Below, piece by piece: positions 23,378 to 31,314 of a stretch of DNA of 51,887 nucleotides. The notes below the pieces were generated by a model. It was not told the origin of the DNA. It made no database searches and saw nothing but the letters and a program-made list of their open reading frames with translations. Where the stretch lies: positions 1 through 51,887 of the forward strand of contig QWOP01000028.1 in the NCBI GenBank assembly GCA_003669605.1. Reading direction: 5' to 3'. Source of the DNA: Planctomycetota bacterium (GTDB taxonomy: Bacteria; Planctomycetota; Planctomycetia; Pirellulales; UBA1268). The position numbers were made by a program, and so were the translations under genes. Numbering within the stretch: the first letter of the stretch is position 1; every line of letters begins with the position of its first letter.

Positions 23378-24724
23378 ATGGCAAACCGCATGACCTTGGA
23401 CTCCACTGGGACCCGCTCGCCGGCCGATCGACACCGCTCCACCCAGGATACGGTGTGGGGAGCCGGGCGAGCCACCCCTTTCTTCCTCCTCGTCGGGCTG
23501 CTGCTCATCTTCTCGGCCCAGCAGGCGCCCGCCGGCGACTGGCCACAGATCCTCGGTCCCAGCCGCAGCGGACGGGCGGCCGGGGACGAGCGTCTTGCCG
23601 ATACCTGGCCGCCTCAGGGCCCGAGTGTCGCCTGGAGGAAGCCGGTTGGCAGCGGCTATTCAGGGGTGGCCGTGGCCGACGGCCGGGTGTATCTCTTTAC
23701 GCGCCAGGGGGCGAAGGAAGTCATCGAGGCTCTCGATGCTGCCACCGGCGAGACACTCTGGAGCGGATCGCATCCGACGACGTTTCGCCCGCAGGTCGGC
23801 GGAGGGGATGGGCCGCTGTGCGTGCCGCTGGTGCACGATGGTGTCGTGGTCACCTCCGGAGCGCAGGGCGTGCTCACCGTCAACGACGCTGCGACCGGGG
23901 AGCAACGTTGGCAGCGGCGGACGCACGAGGAATTCGCTGCCCAGGAAGGCTATTTCGGTGCCGGGAGCACGCCGCTGGTTGCCGCCGGCAATGTGATTGT
24001 GAATGTGGGTGGGACAAAAGTAGGGGGCGTGAAGAAGGATGCCGGGGTGATCGCCTTCCGCCTCGACTCTGGGGCGCCAGTCTGGACGGCGACAGCGGAG
24101 CCGGCGAGTTATTCGTCGCCCATGGCGCTCGAGATCAGTGGCCAAGCGCGCGTGCTGATGGTGACCCGCTACCAGTGCCTCCTCCTCGATCCCGTCACTG
24201 GAAAGGTGCAGTGGCAATTTCCCTTTGGGATGCGTGGGCCGACGGTTAATGCCGCGGTGCCAGTCCTCACAGACTCAAGCCATCTGCTGCTGTCCGCTTC
24301 CTACGGGATCGGTTCAGTCCATGCGGAGTTCACCGACACCAAGGCCACGCCGCAGTGGGAGGGGGCCGAAAACCTCGCCACGCAGTACTGCACGCCGGTG
24401 GTGATCGGCAGGCATGCCTACTGTGTCGACGGCCGTGAGGACGGACCGCCGGGGGATGTGAAGTGCATTGAGGTAGCGACGGGAAAAATTGCCTGGCAAG
24501 AGAAGAAGTTTGGCTACGGGGCGGTGATCGCTGCCGATGGGAAATTGCTCATTCTTCGCAACGACGGGGGGCTGGTGCTCGCGCGAGCCACCCCCGAACG
24601 GTTCGAGATCCTCGCCCGTTGCAAGCCGCTTGGCGGCAATGTCCGTGCCCTCCCGGCGCTGGCCGACGGCCGGCTTTATCTGCGCGACGACAAGGAACTA
24701 GTCTGCCTCGAAGTCGGGCGGTGA
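23378..24724 (+). CDS. PQQ-binding-like beta-propeller, secreted (sibling of 22084-23328)
   Basis: A 448-residue propeller. ATG 23378 gives an N-region followed by the signal core 'PFFLLVGLLLIFSAQQAPAGD'; a GTG at 23369 is possible. It opens with 'WPQILGPSRSGRAAG', matching the partner's 'WNAFRGPTGDG', and has blade signatures 'ALDAATGETLW', 'VNDAATGEQRWQRR' and 'EVATGKIAWQEKK'. Same family and same export as its divergent neighbour, but the two are not close duplicates. It ends 23 bp from the converging oxidoreductase gene. Probable role: periplasmic or surface binding or oxidation; substrate unknown. Confidence 0.88.
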   Translation: MANRMTLDSTGTRSPADRHRSTQDTVWGAGRATPFFLLVGLLLIFSAQQAPAGDWPQILGPSRSGRAAGDERLADTWPPQGPSVAWRKPVGSGYSGVAVADGRVYLFTRQGAKEVIEALDAATGETLWSGSHPTTFRPQVGGGDGPLCVPLVHDGVVVTSGAQGVLTVNDAATGEQRWQRRTHEEFAAQEGYFGAGSTPLVAAGNVIVNVGGTKVGGVKKDAGVIAFRLDSGAPVWTATAEPASYSSPMALEISGQARVLMVTRYQCLLLDPVTGKVQWQFPFGMRGPTVNAAVPVLTDSSHLLLSASYGIGSVHAEFTDTKATPQWEGAENLATQYCTPVVIGRHAYCVDGREDGPPGDVKCIEVATGKIAWQEKKFGYGAVIAADGKLLILRNDGGLVLARATPERFEILARCKPLGGNVRALPALADGRLYLRDDKELVCLEVGR

Positions 24725-24747
24725 TGGAGCCGGAGGCTGGACGTCGC

Positions 24748-26085
24748 TCACGAAAGGTTGTCCACCTCGAAGCCCTTGCGGTACCGGGCTCGCAGGAGGG
24801 CGTTGGCCTTGTCGTGATTGGGGATCGTCATCGCAGCCGGCTGCCAGCGGAGCTCGTCGCCAGGAAAACGATTGGCAAGCGTGCCCAAGAGCACCGTCTC
24901 CGTCAGCGGACCGGCATAGTTAAAGCCGCAGGTCGTCGGCGCCCCACCGAGGCAGGCATCGACAAAGAGATGGTAGTGATTGCCGTCCGGCGCCGCCTCG
25001 ATCTTCGTCTCGGCGAAATCCTTCAGCGGTAAGAGCGTCGGCATCGCCACGTGCGGCAAGAGAATCGCCCCTTTCTCCCCAAGGAAGATCGAGCCCTGAT
25101 CCGGAAGCCCCATCCGCTTGCCGTCGGCCCCATCAAGCGGCCACGCTGACGTATCGGGCATCTTCCCGCCGTCATACCAGGTGAGTACGAAGCCGTCGGT
25201 GGTGTACTTGCCCGCCGGGAACGTGAACCGCGTCTGGTTTTGCATTCCAAATGAATCCGCCGGCGGAGCCGAACTCTTCGAGATCAGCGACCGGGCGGGG
25301 CCGAGCGCAAGCGCACTGAATACCGGATCGAGGATGTGGATCGCCATGTCCCCCATCGTGCCGCCGCCAAAGTCGTACCACCGCCGCCAGTTGCCCGGAT
25401 GGTACTGCCCAGGGCAGAACGGCCGCTCGGCCGCCGTCCCCAGCCACAGATTCCAGTCAAGCGTCGTCGGCACCGGGCCCGACTCCGGCTGCGGGCCGTC
25501 GTAGCCCCAGGTTTTGCTGCTCCAGGAATGAGCCTCGCGGACCTTGCCGATGATCCCACTTTGCACCAGTTTCACCGCCGTGCGGTACTGCGTGTTGGAA
25601 TGGATCTGTGTTCCCATCTGGGTCACGAGGGTCGGGCTCGCCGCCGCTACTGCCCGCAGCTGCCGGGCTTCGTGGACATCGTGCGTCAGCGGCTTCTGAC
25701 AGTAGACATGCTTGCCATGATTGAGCGCCGTCATCGCTGCCGGAGCATGGGTGTGATCGGGCGTGGAGACATGAACGGCGTCGAACGATCCCCCGAACTG
25801 GTCGAACAACGTGCGGAAGTCAGTAAACCGGCGGGCTCCCTTGTGGAGCTCACCAGCCGCCGCAAGGTTGCCGGCGTCGACGTCCACCAGCGCCACCACC
25901 TCCACGCCCGGGTGCGACGAGAGCGATGCCAGATCCGCGCCCCCCATGCCGCCGACACCGATCCCCGCCAGCCGGAGTTTGTCGCTGGCCGCCGCACGGC
26001 CCAAGCGGGCGAGGGAAAACAGTGGCAGCGTCATGCCGGTGAGCGTGGCGTGCTTGAGGAGGCTGCGGCGGGAGATCGGAGGCAT
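24748..26085 (-). CDS. Tat-exported Gfo/Idh/MocA family oxidoreductase
   Basis: A 445-residue NAD(P)-dependent dehydrogenase-like protein. ATG 26085 has AGGAG six bases upstream and opens with a twin-arginine signal 'ISRRSLLKHATLTGM'. A Rossmann fold follows: 'LAGIGVGGMGGADLA' (dinucleotide loop), 'VALVDVD', 'VHVSTPDHTHAPAA' and 'YCQKPLTHDV' (equivalent of EKP). The C-terminal half has 'GGGTMGDMAIHILDPVFSAL', the family's catalytic region with an HxxD-like 'IHILD'. Tat export of this family is a hallmark of planctomycetes; cofactor is loaded before export. It is the last gene of the operon after the ceramidase-like and VWA genes, 61 bp downstream. Confidence 0.92.
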   Translation of the reverse strand: MPPISRRSLLKHATLTGMTLPLFSLARLGRAAASDKLRLAGIGVGGMGGADLASLSSHPGVEVVALVDVDAGNLAAAGELHKGARRFTDFRTLFDQFGGSFDAVHVSTPDHTHAPAAMTALNHGKHVYCQKPLTHDVHEARQLRAVAAASPTLVTQMGTQIHSNTQYRTAVKLVQSGIIGKVREAHSWSSKTWGYDGPQPESGPVPTTLDWNLWLGTAAERPFCPGQYHPGNWRRWYDFGGGTMGDMAIHILDPVFSALALGPARSLISKSSAPPADSFGMQNQTRFTFPAGKYTTDGFVLTWYDGGKMPDTSAWPLDGADGKRMGLPDQGSIFLGEKGAILLPHVAMPTLLPLKDFAETKIEAAPDGNHYHLFVDACLGGAPTTCGFNYAGPLTETVLLGTLANRFPGDELRWQPAAMTIPNHDKANALLRARYRKGFEVDNLS

Positions 26086-26146
26086 GACAACTCCTGGCGT
26101 GAGAAAAGGGGGCGAGGGGGCAAAGATGGAAGAGAGATGGTGAATG

Positions 26147-27541
26147 TCAGTCGGCGACGTGACGGTAGGCGCCGTGGTTGGCAGCAGCGAGGGCTTGGAG
26201 AAAGGTCGCCAGGCCTGCTTCTGGCATGATGCCGATAGTGTGGAGGGAAAGTCGACGGTTCTTGTTGGCCTCGGCGACGAAGCGAACGATCTGGCCCGGG
26301 TCGACGATCCGCCCCGTTGTTGGAGCGCCGTCGGAGAGGAAGAAAATCGCCTCGGCATCGTAGCGGAAGGCAGCATCCAGGGCATCGAACGAGGCGGTCT
26401 TTCCTGCAGGCACAAGTGCCCGCACGAAAGCGGCCGCGGCGCGTTTCGAGTCGTCGCTGGCCTCCACCAGCCGCGGCTGCCAGCCGTGCGGAGCGTCGCT
26501 GAAGGCCACGACCGTGAACAGCGTGTCGGGAGAGAGGGTGTGGATCGCCGAGACGAGCTCACGCTTCGCAGTCTCCATCCGCTCTCCGGCCATGCTGGCG
26601 GAGGTGTCGATGACAAACACAATCCGCTCGGCATAGACCGGGATCTGGTAGTAGGCATTGCCCGCCTCGCCTGGCGCCACTGTGGGCACCGGATAGGTGG
26701 CCATCCCCGGCGGGAAACGGAACCCGGCGCCGCTCTCCCCCCACCAGGCCTGCCAGGCATCGGCATCGATCCCTTTCTTCACGCCGCTGATCGCCTCGAG
26801 GTAGCCGGCGACATCGGCCCGCACTTCGCCGCGGAGCGTCTGCAGAAGGGCGATGAGGGCCACAACGGAGTCGGGCTGGTGAATCGCGATCAGGCCGCGG
26901 ACAACGCCGCGACGAAACGAAAAATCATCCGAGAAGACCCGCAGCGTGCTGAGCGCGACCAAGACGGGCACGCCTTCTGCGCCGTCCGCGGCGGCAGCAG
27001 TGGCGATGCCCCAGCAGAGGACGAGGGCTTGAGAGTCACTGCCGTCGAGCGTCGTCAGCAGGCTCTTCGCATCACCTGCGGGCTCAGCGGCCAAAAGCGC
27101 CGTGGCCAAACCGACGGCCACCGGTCCGGCAGGTGTGCGCTCGCGGTCGAGGAGGTCGTGGAGGTGCTGGCGGATCCCGGCCGCCGACTCGGCAGCAGCG
27201 GCCTGCTCGTCCTCGGCGGCGCGCGGCGCACCGGCATTGTCGGCATCGTCGATTTGCTCTGCGGCCATCCGCGCGAGCACCTTGCGGGCGGCAGAGCGCG
27301 TCTCGTCGTCCTTGGCCTTGAGCCCCACCTGCACGATCAGGTCGAGCGCTTCGTCGCTGGGGAACCTGGCCAGGGCTTCAAGGGCCTCGCGGCGCTTCGC
27401 GCTGTGGGTGCTGCGGGCCGCCTGCTGCGCGGCGCGTTTGGCAGAGGCGAAGCTGTCGCTTTGCGGGGGGGCCGCAAGCGTGACGCTGGCCAGAGCCAAC
27501 ACAGCGATCAGCCAGACGATGGGGCGCAGAAGCAACGGCAT
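26147..27541 (-). CDS. VWA-domain protein with N-terminal helical repeats, exported
   Basis: A 464-residue protein. ATG 27541 opens 'MPLLLRPIVWLIAVLALASVTLA', a Sec signal. About 50-270 is helical and HEAT-like ('RREALEALARFPSDEALDLIVQ', 'RGVVRGLIAIHQPDSVVALIALL'). The VWA domain (about 300-464) has the MIDAS motif DTSAS ('VFVIDTSASMAGERM'), the distal threonine in 'KTASFDAL' and the Asp of 'LSDGAPT', so it should bind a divalent metal and a protein ligand. It ends 'ANHGAYRHVAD'. VWA plus HEAT suggests a scaffold or adaptor for neighbouring exported enzymes, which is inference. The start is 23 bp after the ceramidase-like stop, indicating co-transcription. Confidence 0.85.
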   Translation of the reverse strand: MPLLLRPIVWLIAVLALASVTLAAPPQSDSFASAKRAAQQAARSTHSAKRREALEALARFPSDEALDLIVQVGLKAKDDETRSAARKVLARMAAEQIDDADNAGAPRAAEDEQAAAAESAAGIRQHLHDLLDRERTPAGPVAVGLATALLAAEPAGDAKSLLTTLDGSDSQALVLCWGIATAAAADGAEGVPVLVALSTLRVFSDDFSFRRGVVRGLIAIHQPDSVVALIALLQTLRGEVRADVAGYLEAISGVKKGIDADAWQAWWGESGAGFRFPPGMATYPVPTVAPGEAGNAYYQIPVYAERIVFVIDTSASMAGERMETAKRELVSAIHTLSPDTLFTVVAFSDAPHGWQPRLVEASDDSKRAAAAFVRALVPAGKTASFDALDAAFRYDAEAIFFLSDGAPTTGRIVDPGQIVRFVAEANKNRRLSLHTIGIMPEAGLATFLQALAAANHGAYRHVAD

Positions 27542-27564
27542 GGATGGAATTGCCCGTACGGGGA

Positions 27565-29154
27565 TCAGTCGAGTTCGGGGAGGAGATTCCCATAGGCCCA
27601 AGGCTGGCCCTGAAACAACGGTGCGGCGTCCGGCACGGGGAGCGCCGCGGGCTTGAGTTCAGCAGCCATCGCTTTGAGCGCGTCGCAGATCGTCCGGCCG
27701 GCTGTGGGGATGAGATTTGAGTAACTCGTGAGCCGGGTCTCATAGCCGCCCCCCCGGGGACCCATGGCATCCTCGGTGGGAACGTAGCCGATGCAGTCGT
27801 TGGCCAACGACACTGGGAAGGTGACCGGAAACGGCCCCGCGGCCTTCATCTCCAACCCGTAATCGACGAAATACTCGGCCGGACAACTGAGAAAAACCGC
27901 CGGGCCGATCTGAATGGCCTGGAGTTCGACGGCCGCCACCGGTTCGCGCTTGAGGCGGGCGTCGAGGAGGACGATCTCCTTGGCAAACGTCCATTCGGTG
28001 GGATCGATCTTCTGCTCCGGGCCGGCCGACACAATCTGCAGTGCCTTTTCCACCCGCTCGGCTTTCGGTACGCGGCGTGGAATCTCGAGCGTCCGATCGC
28101 TGGCCTCCAGCGGCAGCAGGGCCGCGGCGGAGGGCTCAAGCCGGAGGAGGGCCGTGGCTGCAGCTGCCCCCACCGCCGACCCGAGCCGCCGGGCGGCGGC
28201 ATTGCCGAATTGCGGATAGGCGTAGGGATTGCGGTTGTCGACCTGCGTGATATCTCCGGCCATCCCGGCGACGAAGACCACAACACACCCATCGCCGAGG
28301 GCGCCGCGGAGAGTCCGCTCGATGTGCTGCACGTAGTCGGCGGAGATTCCCGGCGGCCCGGTGGTGGCATGGCAGGCGAAGTTGACGATCGCCCCAATGC
28401 AGTCGCCAGTGGTATTCCACGCCCCCAGCACCCCGACCTGCGGATCGAGCCCACCAGCGGGGCCGAGGATCTCAGGATTGCCGACGCCTGGATGGGTCAT
28501 CGTAAACCCGCTCCGCATCCGGAAGCGACGGTTGAAACAGACCCCTTCGGCGACTCCAAAACCAGCGGCGGCCCGGACTGCTGTCCGCTGCGCATGGGCC
28601 TCGGTGACCGCCGCGGCAATCCCCTCGGTGACCTTCTCCAGGTAGTCTGGCGATGCCACCACCGTCTTGTCGTAGGCGAGGCTCTTGACCAGTGCGGAGT
28701 CGGCGTCGTATTCGCCGGGGAGGATCATGCCGGTCGGGCCGGCGGCATGGGAGTGCGAGGCGGCGATCATGATCCGCTCGCCAGGAATTCCAGTCCGGGC
28801 GCTGATCCGCTTCCGCGCTTCGGCCACGGTGGGCTGGCGGATGAGAAGGGCGTCGAGACCGACGACTGCGACTGGACCCCGGCCGTCGTCGAACACCGCT
28901 GCCCGGGCCTTGCAAGCGTCGTGGAAGGCAGTGTGCCGGGCTTTGCCATAGCCGCCGGGAGCTTCATCACCAATCGCCGGACTGACATCCCGCTCGGCAA
29001 ACCCCGCCTGGAAAGTGACGGGGGCCGGGGTGTCGCCATGAACGGGAGCCGCCACCAGGATCACTGCCATTAGGATCACTGCCACCTGGACCACTGCCAG
29101 AGGCAGTCTGGCGAGAAAGTGGCGCTGGTCCCCGAACCGCGTCGAAGTTCCCAT
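27565..29154 (-). CDS. Neutral/alkaline ceramidase-like hydrolase, secreted
   Basis: A 529-residue exported protein of the neutral ceramidase N-terminal-domain family. ATG 29154 precedes a long N-region and a signal core encoded by a 15-bp tandem repeat. Family blocks: 'FAERDVSPAIG', 'PVAVVGLDALLI', 'IMIAASHSHAAGPTG' (a likely Zn-binding His pair), 'NFACHATTGPPGISADYVQ' (second Zn His) and 'VVFVAGMAGDITQ'. True ceramidases carry a C-terminal Ig-like domain of about 150 residues that is missing here, as is usual for bacterial 'neutral/alkaline non-lysosomal ceramidase' relatives. The substrate need not be ceramide. It leads the operon ahead of the VWA and oxidoreductase genes. Confidence 0.85.
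   Translation of the reverse strand: MGTSTRFGDQRHFLARLPLAVVQVAVILMAVILVAAPVHGDTPAPVTFQAGFAERDVSPAIGDEAPGGYGKARHTAFHDACKARAAVFDDGRGPVAVVGLDALLIRQPTVAEARKRISARTGIPGERIMIAASHSHAAGPTGMILPGEYDADSALVKSLAYDKTVVASPDYLEKVTEGIAAAVTEAHAQRTAVRAAAGFGVAEGVCFNRRFRMRSGFTMTHPGVGNPEILGPAGGLDPQVGVLGAWNTTGDCIGAIVNFACHATTGPPGISADYVQHIERTLRGALGDGCVVVFVAGMAGDITQVDNRNPYAYPQFGNAAARRLGSAVGAAAATALLRLEPSAAALLPLEASDRTLEIPRRVPKAERVEKALQIVSAGPEQKIDPTEWTFAKEIVLLDARLKREPVAAVELQAIQIGPAVFLSCPAEYFVDYGLEMKAAGPFPVTFPVSLANDCIGYVPTEDAMGPRGGGYETRLTSYSNLIPTAGRTICDALKAMAAELKPAALPVPDAAPLFQGQPWAYGNLLPELD
29054..29098. repeat. 15-bp imperfect tandem repeat x 3 in a signal peptide
   Basis: Three units at 29054-29068, 29069-29083 and 29084-29098 share the core GGA(T/C)CACTGCC. 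On the minus strand they encode the hydrophobic core of the ceramidase-like signal peptide (roughly VVQVA, VILMA, VILVA). Length is a multiple of three, so copy changes would lengthen or shorten the signal without shifting frame. Confidence 0.85.
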
Positions 29155-29315
29155 GGAATCCTGCTCCCCAAAGAAGGTGACCAAAGTCACCCAGAGAATA
29201 CGCTGCCACGGCCATGGCTTGCTAGCAGCCCATCCTGGTCGGCTGCGGTCGCGGGTAGACTTCTGCCCAGGCCGCGGAGAATGTGCCGCGGGACTTTTCT
29301 GGGAGCATCTGCGGG

Positions 29316-29633
29316 ATGTCGAAGATCTGGATGGTGTATCTGCTCTGGTGCCGTGACGGCTCGCTGTATGCCGGCATCACCACCGATCTCGATCGTCGCT
29401 TGGCCGCCCACAACGCCGGCACGGCATCGCGCTATACGCGGAGCCGTCTCCCCGTGGTGGTGGTCCACAGCGAGACGCATTCCAGCCACAGCCTGGCGCT
29501 GAAACGCGAGGCGGCTGTCAAACGCCTCACCCGCCAGCAAAAACTCGATCTGGTGGCTGCCGGGCGAATCCCCCAACTCTCGGCGGAAAAGCTTTCAGCC
29601 GGGGGAACGAGAGCCCGGGGGGCGGCAGGGTGA
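29316..29633 (+). CDS. GIY-YIG nuclease family protein (UPF0213/YhbQ type)
   Basis: A 105-residue cytosolic protein starting at ATG 29316 (GGGAG upstream). The fold signature is in 'WMVYLLWCRDGSLYAGITTDLDRRLAAHN', matching the GIY...YIG core as 'VYL' and 'YAG', with Arg in 'DLDRR' and a later Glu in 'ALKREAAVKRLTRQQK'. It lacks extra DNA-binding domains, as in the YhbQ/UPF0213 group, whose members are small nucleases or DNA-repair-associated proteins. It overlaps the next gene by 4 bases (GTGA), so the two are translationally coupled. Coupling with a methyltransferase-fold protein is of interest but not explained. Confidence 0.88.
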   Translation: MSKIWMVYLLWCRDGSLYAGITTDLDRRLAAHNAGTASRYTRSRLPVVVVHSETHSSHSLALKREAAVKRLTRQQKLDLVAAGRIPQLSAEKLSAGGTRARGAAG

Positions 29634-30304
29634 AGCAGACCATCCTCCTCGACACGGCGACCACTCCCGACGGTCGGCCGATGACGCTCCTCTCCCATGA
29701 CCGCGACCGGATGATCCGCGTCGCTGGCATCGAGTTGATGTCGACCAGGCAGCACCACTCCGAGGAGTGTCTTGGGGAGCTGGCCTGTCGGCACCTGATC
29801 GGGCACCGCGGCAGCCGGGTCCTGGTGGGTGGATTGGGGATGGGTTTTACGCTCCGTGCGGTGCTCGGCACGCTGCCATCCGACGCGGAGGTGGTGGTGG
29901 CGGAGATCATGCCGGCGGTGATCAAGTGGAACCGCGATCCCGCGTTGGGGCTCGGGGCCGACTGCCTCGTCGACCCGCGCGTCGGCCTGGTGGAGGGGGA
30001 TGTGGGGGAGATCCTCCGCACCAGTCCTGGCGCCTTCGACAGCGTGATCCTCGACGTCGACAACGGTGCCAGCGCCCTCTCCGTGCGCGGCAACGACCGG
30101 CTCTACCGGGCCAATGGGGTGGGGATGACGCGAAAGGCACTGCGGCGTGGGGGATGTGTCGCATACTGGTCGGCGAGCGACGAGTCGGACTTTGCCGATC
30201 TCCTTCGCGACAGTGGCTTCACTGTCGATATCGAGCGAGTCCGTCCCCATGCCGGGCTCCGCGGTGGCGGATGGCACACGCTGCTCCTGGCCCGCGTCAC
30301 CTGA
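29630..30304 (+). CDS. Spermidine-synthase-like SAM-binding protein
   Basis: A 224-residue protein with a Rossmann methyltransferase fold. The GTG start at 29630 overlaps the preceding stop. Motifs: 'VLVGGLGMGFTLRAVL' (motif I-like glycine loop), 'EVVVAEIMPAVIKWN' (acidic end of strand 2), 'FDSVILDVDNG' and 'LRRGGCVAYWSAS'. It matches the short bacterial proteins annotated as spermidine synthase, but lacks the N-terminal beta domain of true spermidine synthase and its polyamine gate residues are not clear. It could methylate or aminopropylate a different substrate. No speD or other polyamine gene is near. Confidence 0.8.
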   Translation: MKQTILLDTATTPDGRPMTLLSHDRDRMIRVAGIELMSTRQHHSEECLGELACRHLIGHRGSRVLVGGLGMGFTLRAVLGTLPSDAEVVVAEIMPAVIKWNRDPALGLGADCLVDPRVGLVEGDVGEILRTSPGAFDSVILDVDNGASALSVRGNDRLYRANGVGMTRKALRRGGCVAYWSASDESDFADLLRDSGFTVDIERVRPHAGLRGGGWHTLLLARVT

Positions 30305-30321
30305 CACAAAAATCGATCGCC

Positions 30322-31314
30322 ATGAAACTCCTCGACCGGCTCGCCAATGCCTTTCCAGTCTGGGTCTTGCTCGCCTGCGGCCTGGCGCTTTTGTGGCCGG
30401 AGATGTTCAGTTGGTTCCGTGGCAATGCCATCGTCGTCGGCTTGGCGGTGATCATGCTCGGGATGGGGCTGACGCTGTCGATCGACGACTTCCGGAGAGT
30501 GGCCTCCCGTCCGGGGGCCGTGGTCGCCGGGTGTATCGGCCAGTTCCTCATCATGCCGCTGGCGGGTTGGGGGGTGGCCACGGCGCTGGGGCTCGAGACG
30601 CCGTTTGCGGTGGGTCTGATCCTCGTTGCCTGTTGCCCCGGCGGCACCGCCTCCAACGTGGTCACATACCTGGCCCGCGCCGATGTCGCCCTCTCGGTGA
30701 TCATGACCACCTGCACGACGCTCGCGGCAGTTGTCCTCACGCCGCTGCTGACAAAATTCCTCGCCGGGAGGCTGATCGAAGTCGACGCCCTCGGGCTCTT
30801 TCTCTCCACGCTCCAGGTGGTCGTCCTTCCGGTGGTGGGAGGGATGGCGGTCAATCGCTGGCTCCCCGGGGTCGTGGCCTGCGTCCTGCCTGGAGCGCCG
30901 CTGGTGAGCGTGATCACGATTGCCCTGGTATGTGCCAGCGTCATCGGACAAAACGCCCCCGCGGTCCGCTCCGCCGGGCCGAGACTGCTGGTGGCCGTCG
31001 GCCTCCTCCATGCGATCGGCTTCGCAGTCGGGTATCTGTGGGCCCGACTATTTGGCTATGACCGCACGATCTCCCGGACGATTTCGATCGAGGTGGGGAT
31101 GCAGAACTCCGGCCTCGGCGTGGTCCTCGCCCAGCGACACTTTCCCGCCGAGCCGCTGACTGCCGTTCCGTGCGCGATCTCGAGCGTCGTCCACTCCTGC
31201 ATCGGCAGCCTGCTTGCCGGTTGGTGGCGGCTGCGGCCAACACCGGCAGCCGACAGCCAACCTGCGCCTCCTCACAGCCATGCAAACGAGGGAACCGATG
31301 CCAGGAATCCTTGA
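30322..31314 (+). CDS. BASS family (bile acid:sodium symporter-like) transporter
   Basis: A 330-residue membrane protein of the bile acid:sodium symporter family, ATG 30322. About ten TM helices are visible, arranged as an inverted repeat. Family motifs include 'MLGMGLTLSIDDFRRV' and 'LVACCPGGTASNVVTYLARADVALSV' (crossover of the first repeat), and 'IEVGMQNSGLGVVLA' in the second. These crossing helices hold the sodium sites. Despite the name, bacterial members carry organic acids, pantoate or arsenite-like compounds, so substrate is open. The last 17 bases overlap the MFS start, pointing to co-translation. The hydrophilic tail after 'AGWW' is short and Pro/His-rich. Confidence 0.9.
   Translation: MKLLDRLANAFPVWVLLACGLALLWPEMFSWFRGNAIVVGLAVIMLGMGLTLSIDDFRRVASRPGAVVAGCIGQFLIMPLAGWGVATALGLETPFAVGLILVACCPGGTASNVVTYLARADVALSVIMTTCTTLAAVVLTPLLTKFLAGRLIEVDALGLFLSTLQVVVLPVVGGMAVNRWLPGVVACVLPGAPLVSVITIALVCASVIGQNAPAVRSAGPRLLVAVGLLHAIGFAVGYLWARLFGYDRTISRTISIEVGMQNSGLGVVLAQRHFPAEPLTAVPCAISSVVHSCIGSLLAGWWRLRPTPAADSQPAPPHSHANEGTDARNP

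Noticed and set aside
29767..30321. Extended N-terminus of the BASS transporter
   Set aside because: It overlaps the spermidine-synthase-like gene in another frame and is Arg/Gly-rich shadow sequence.
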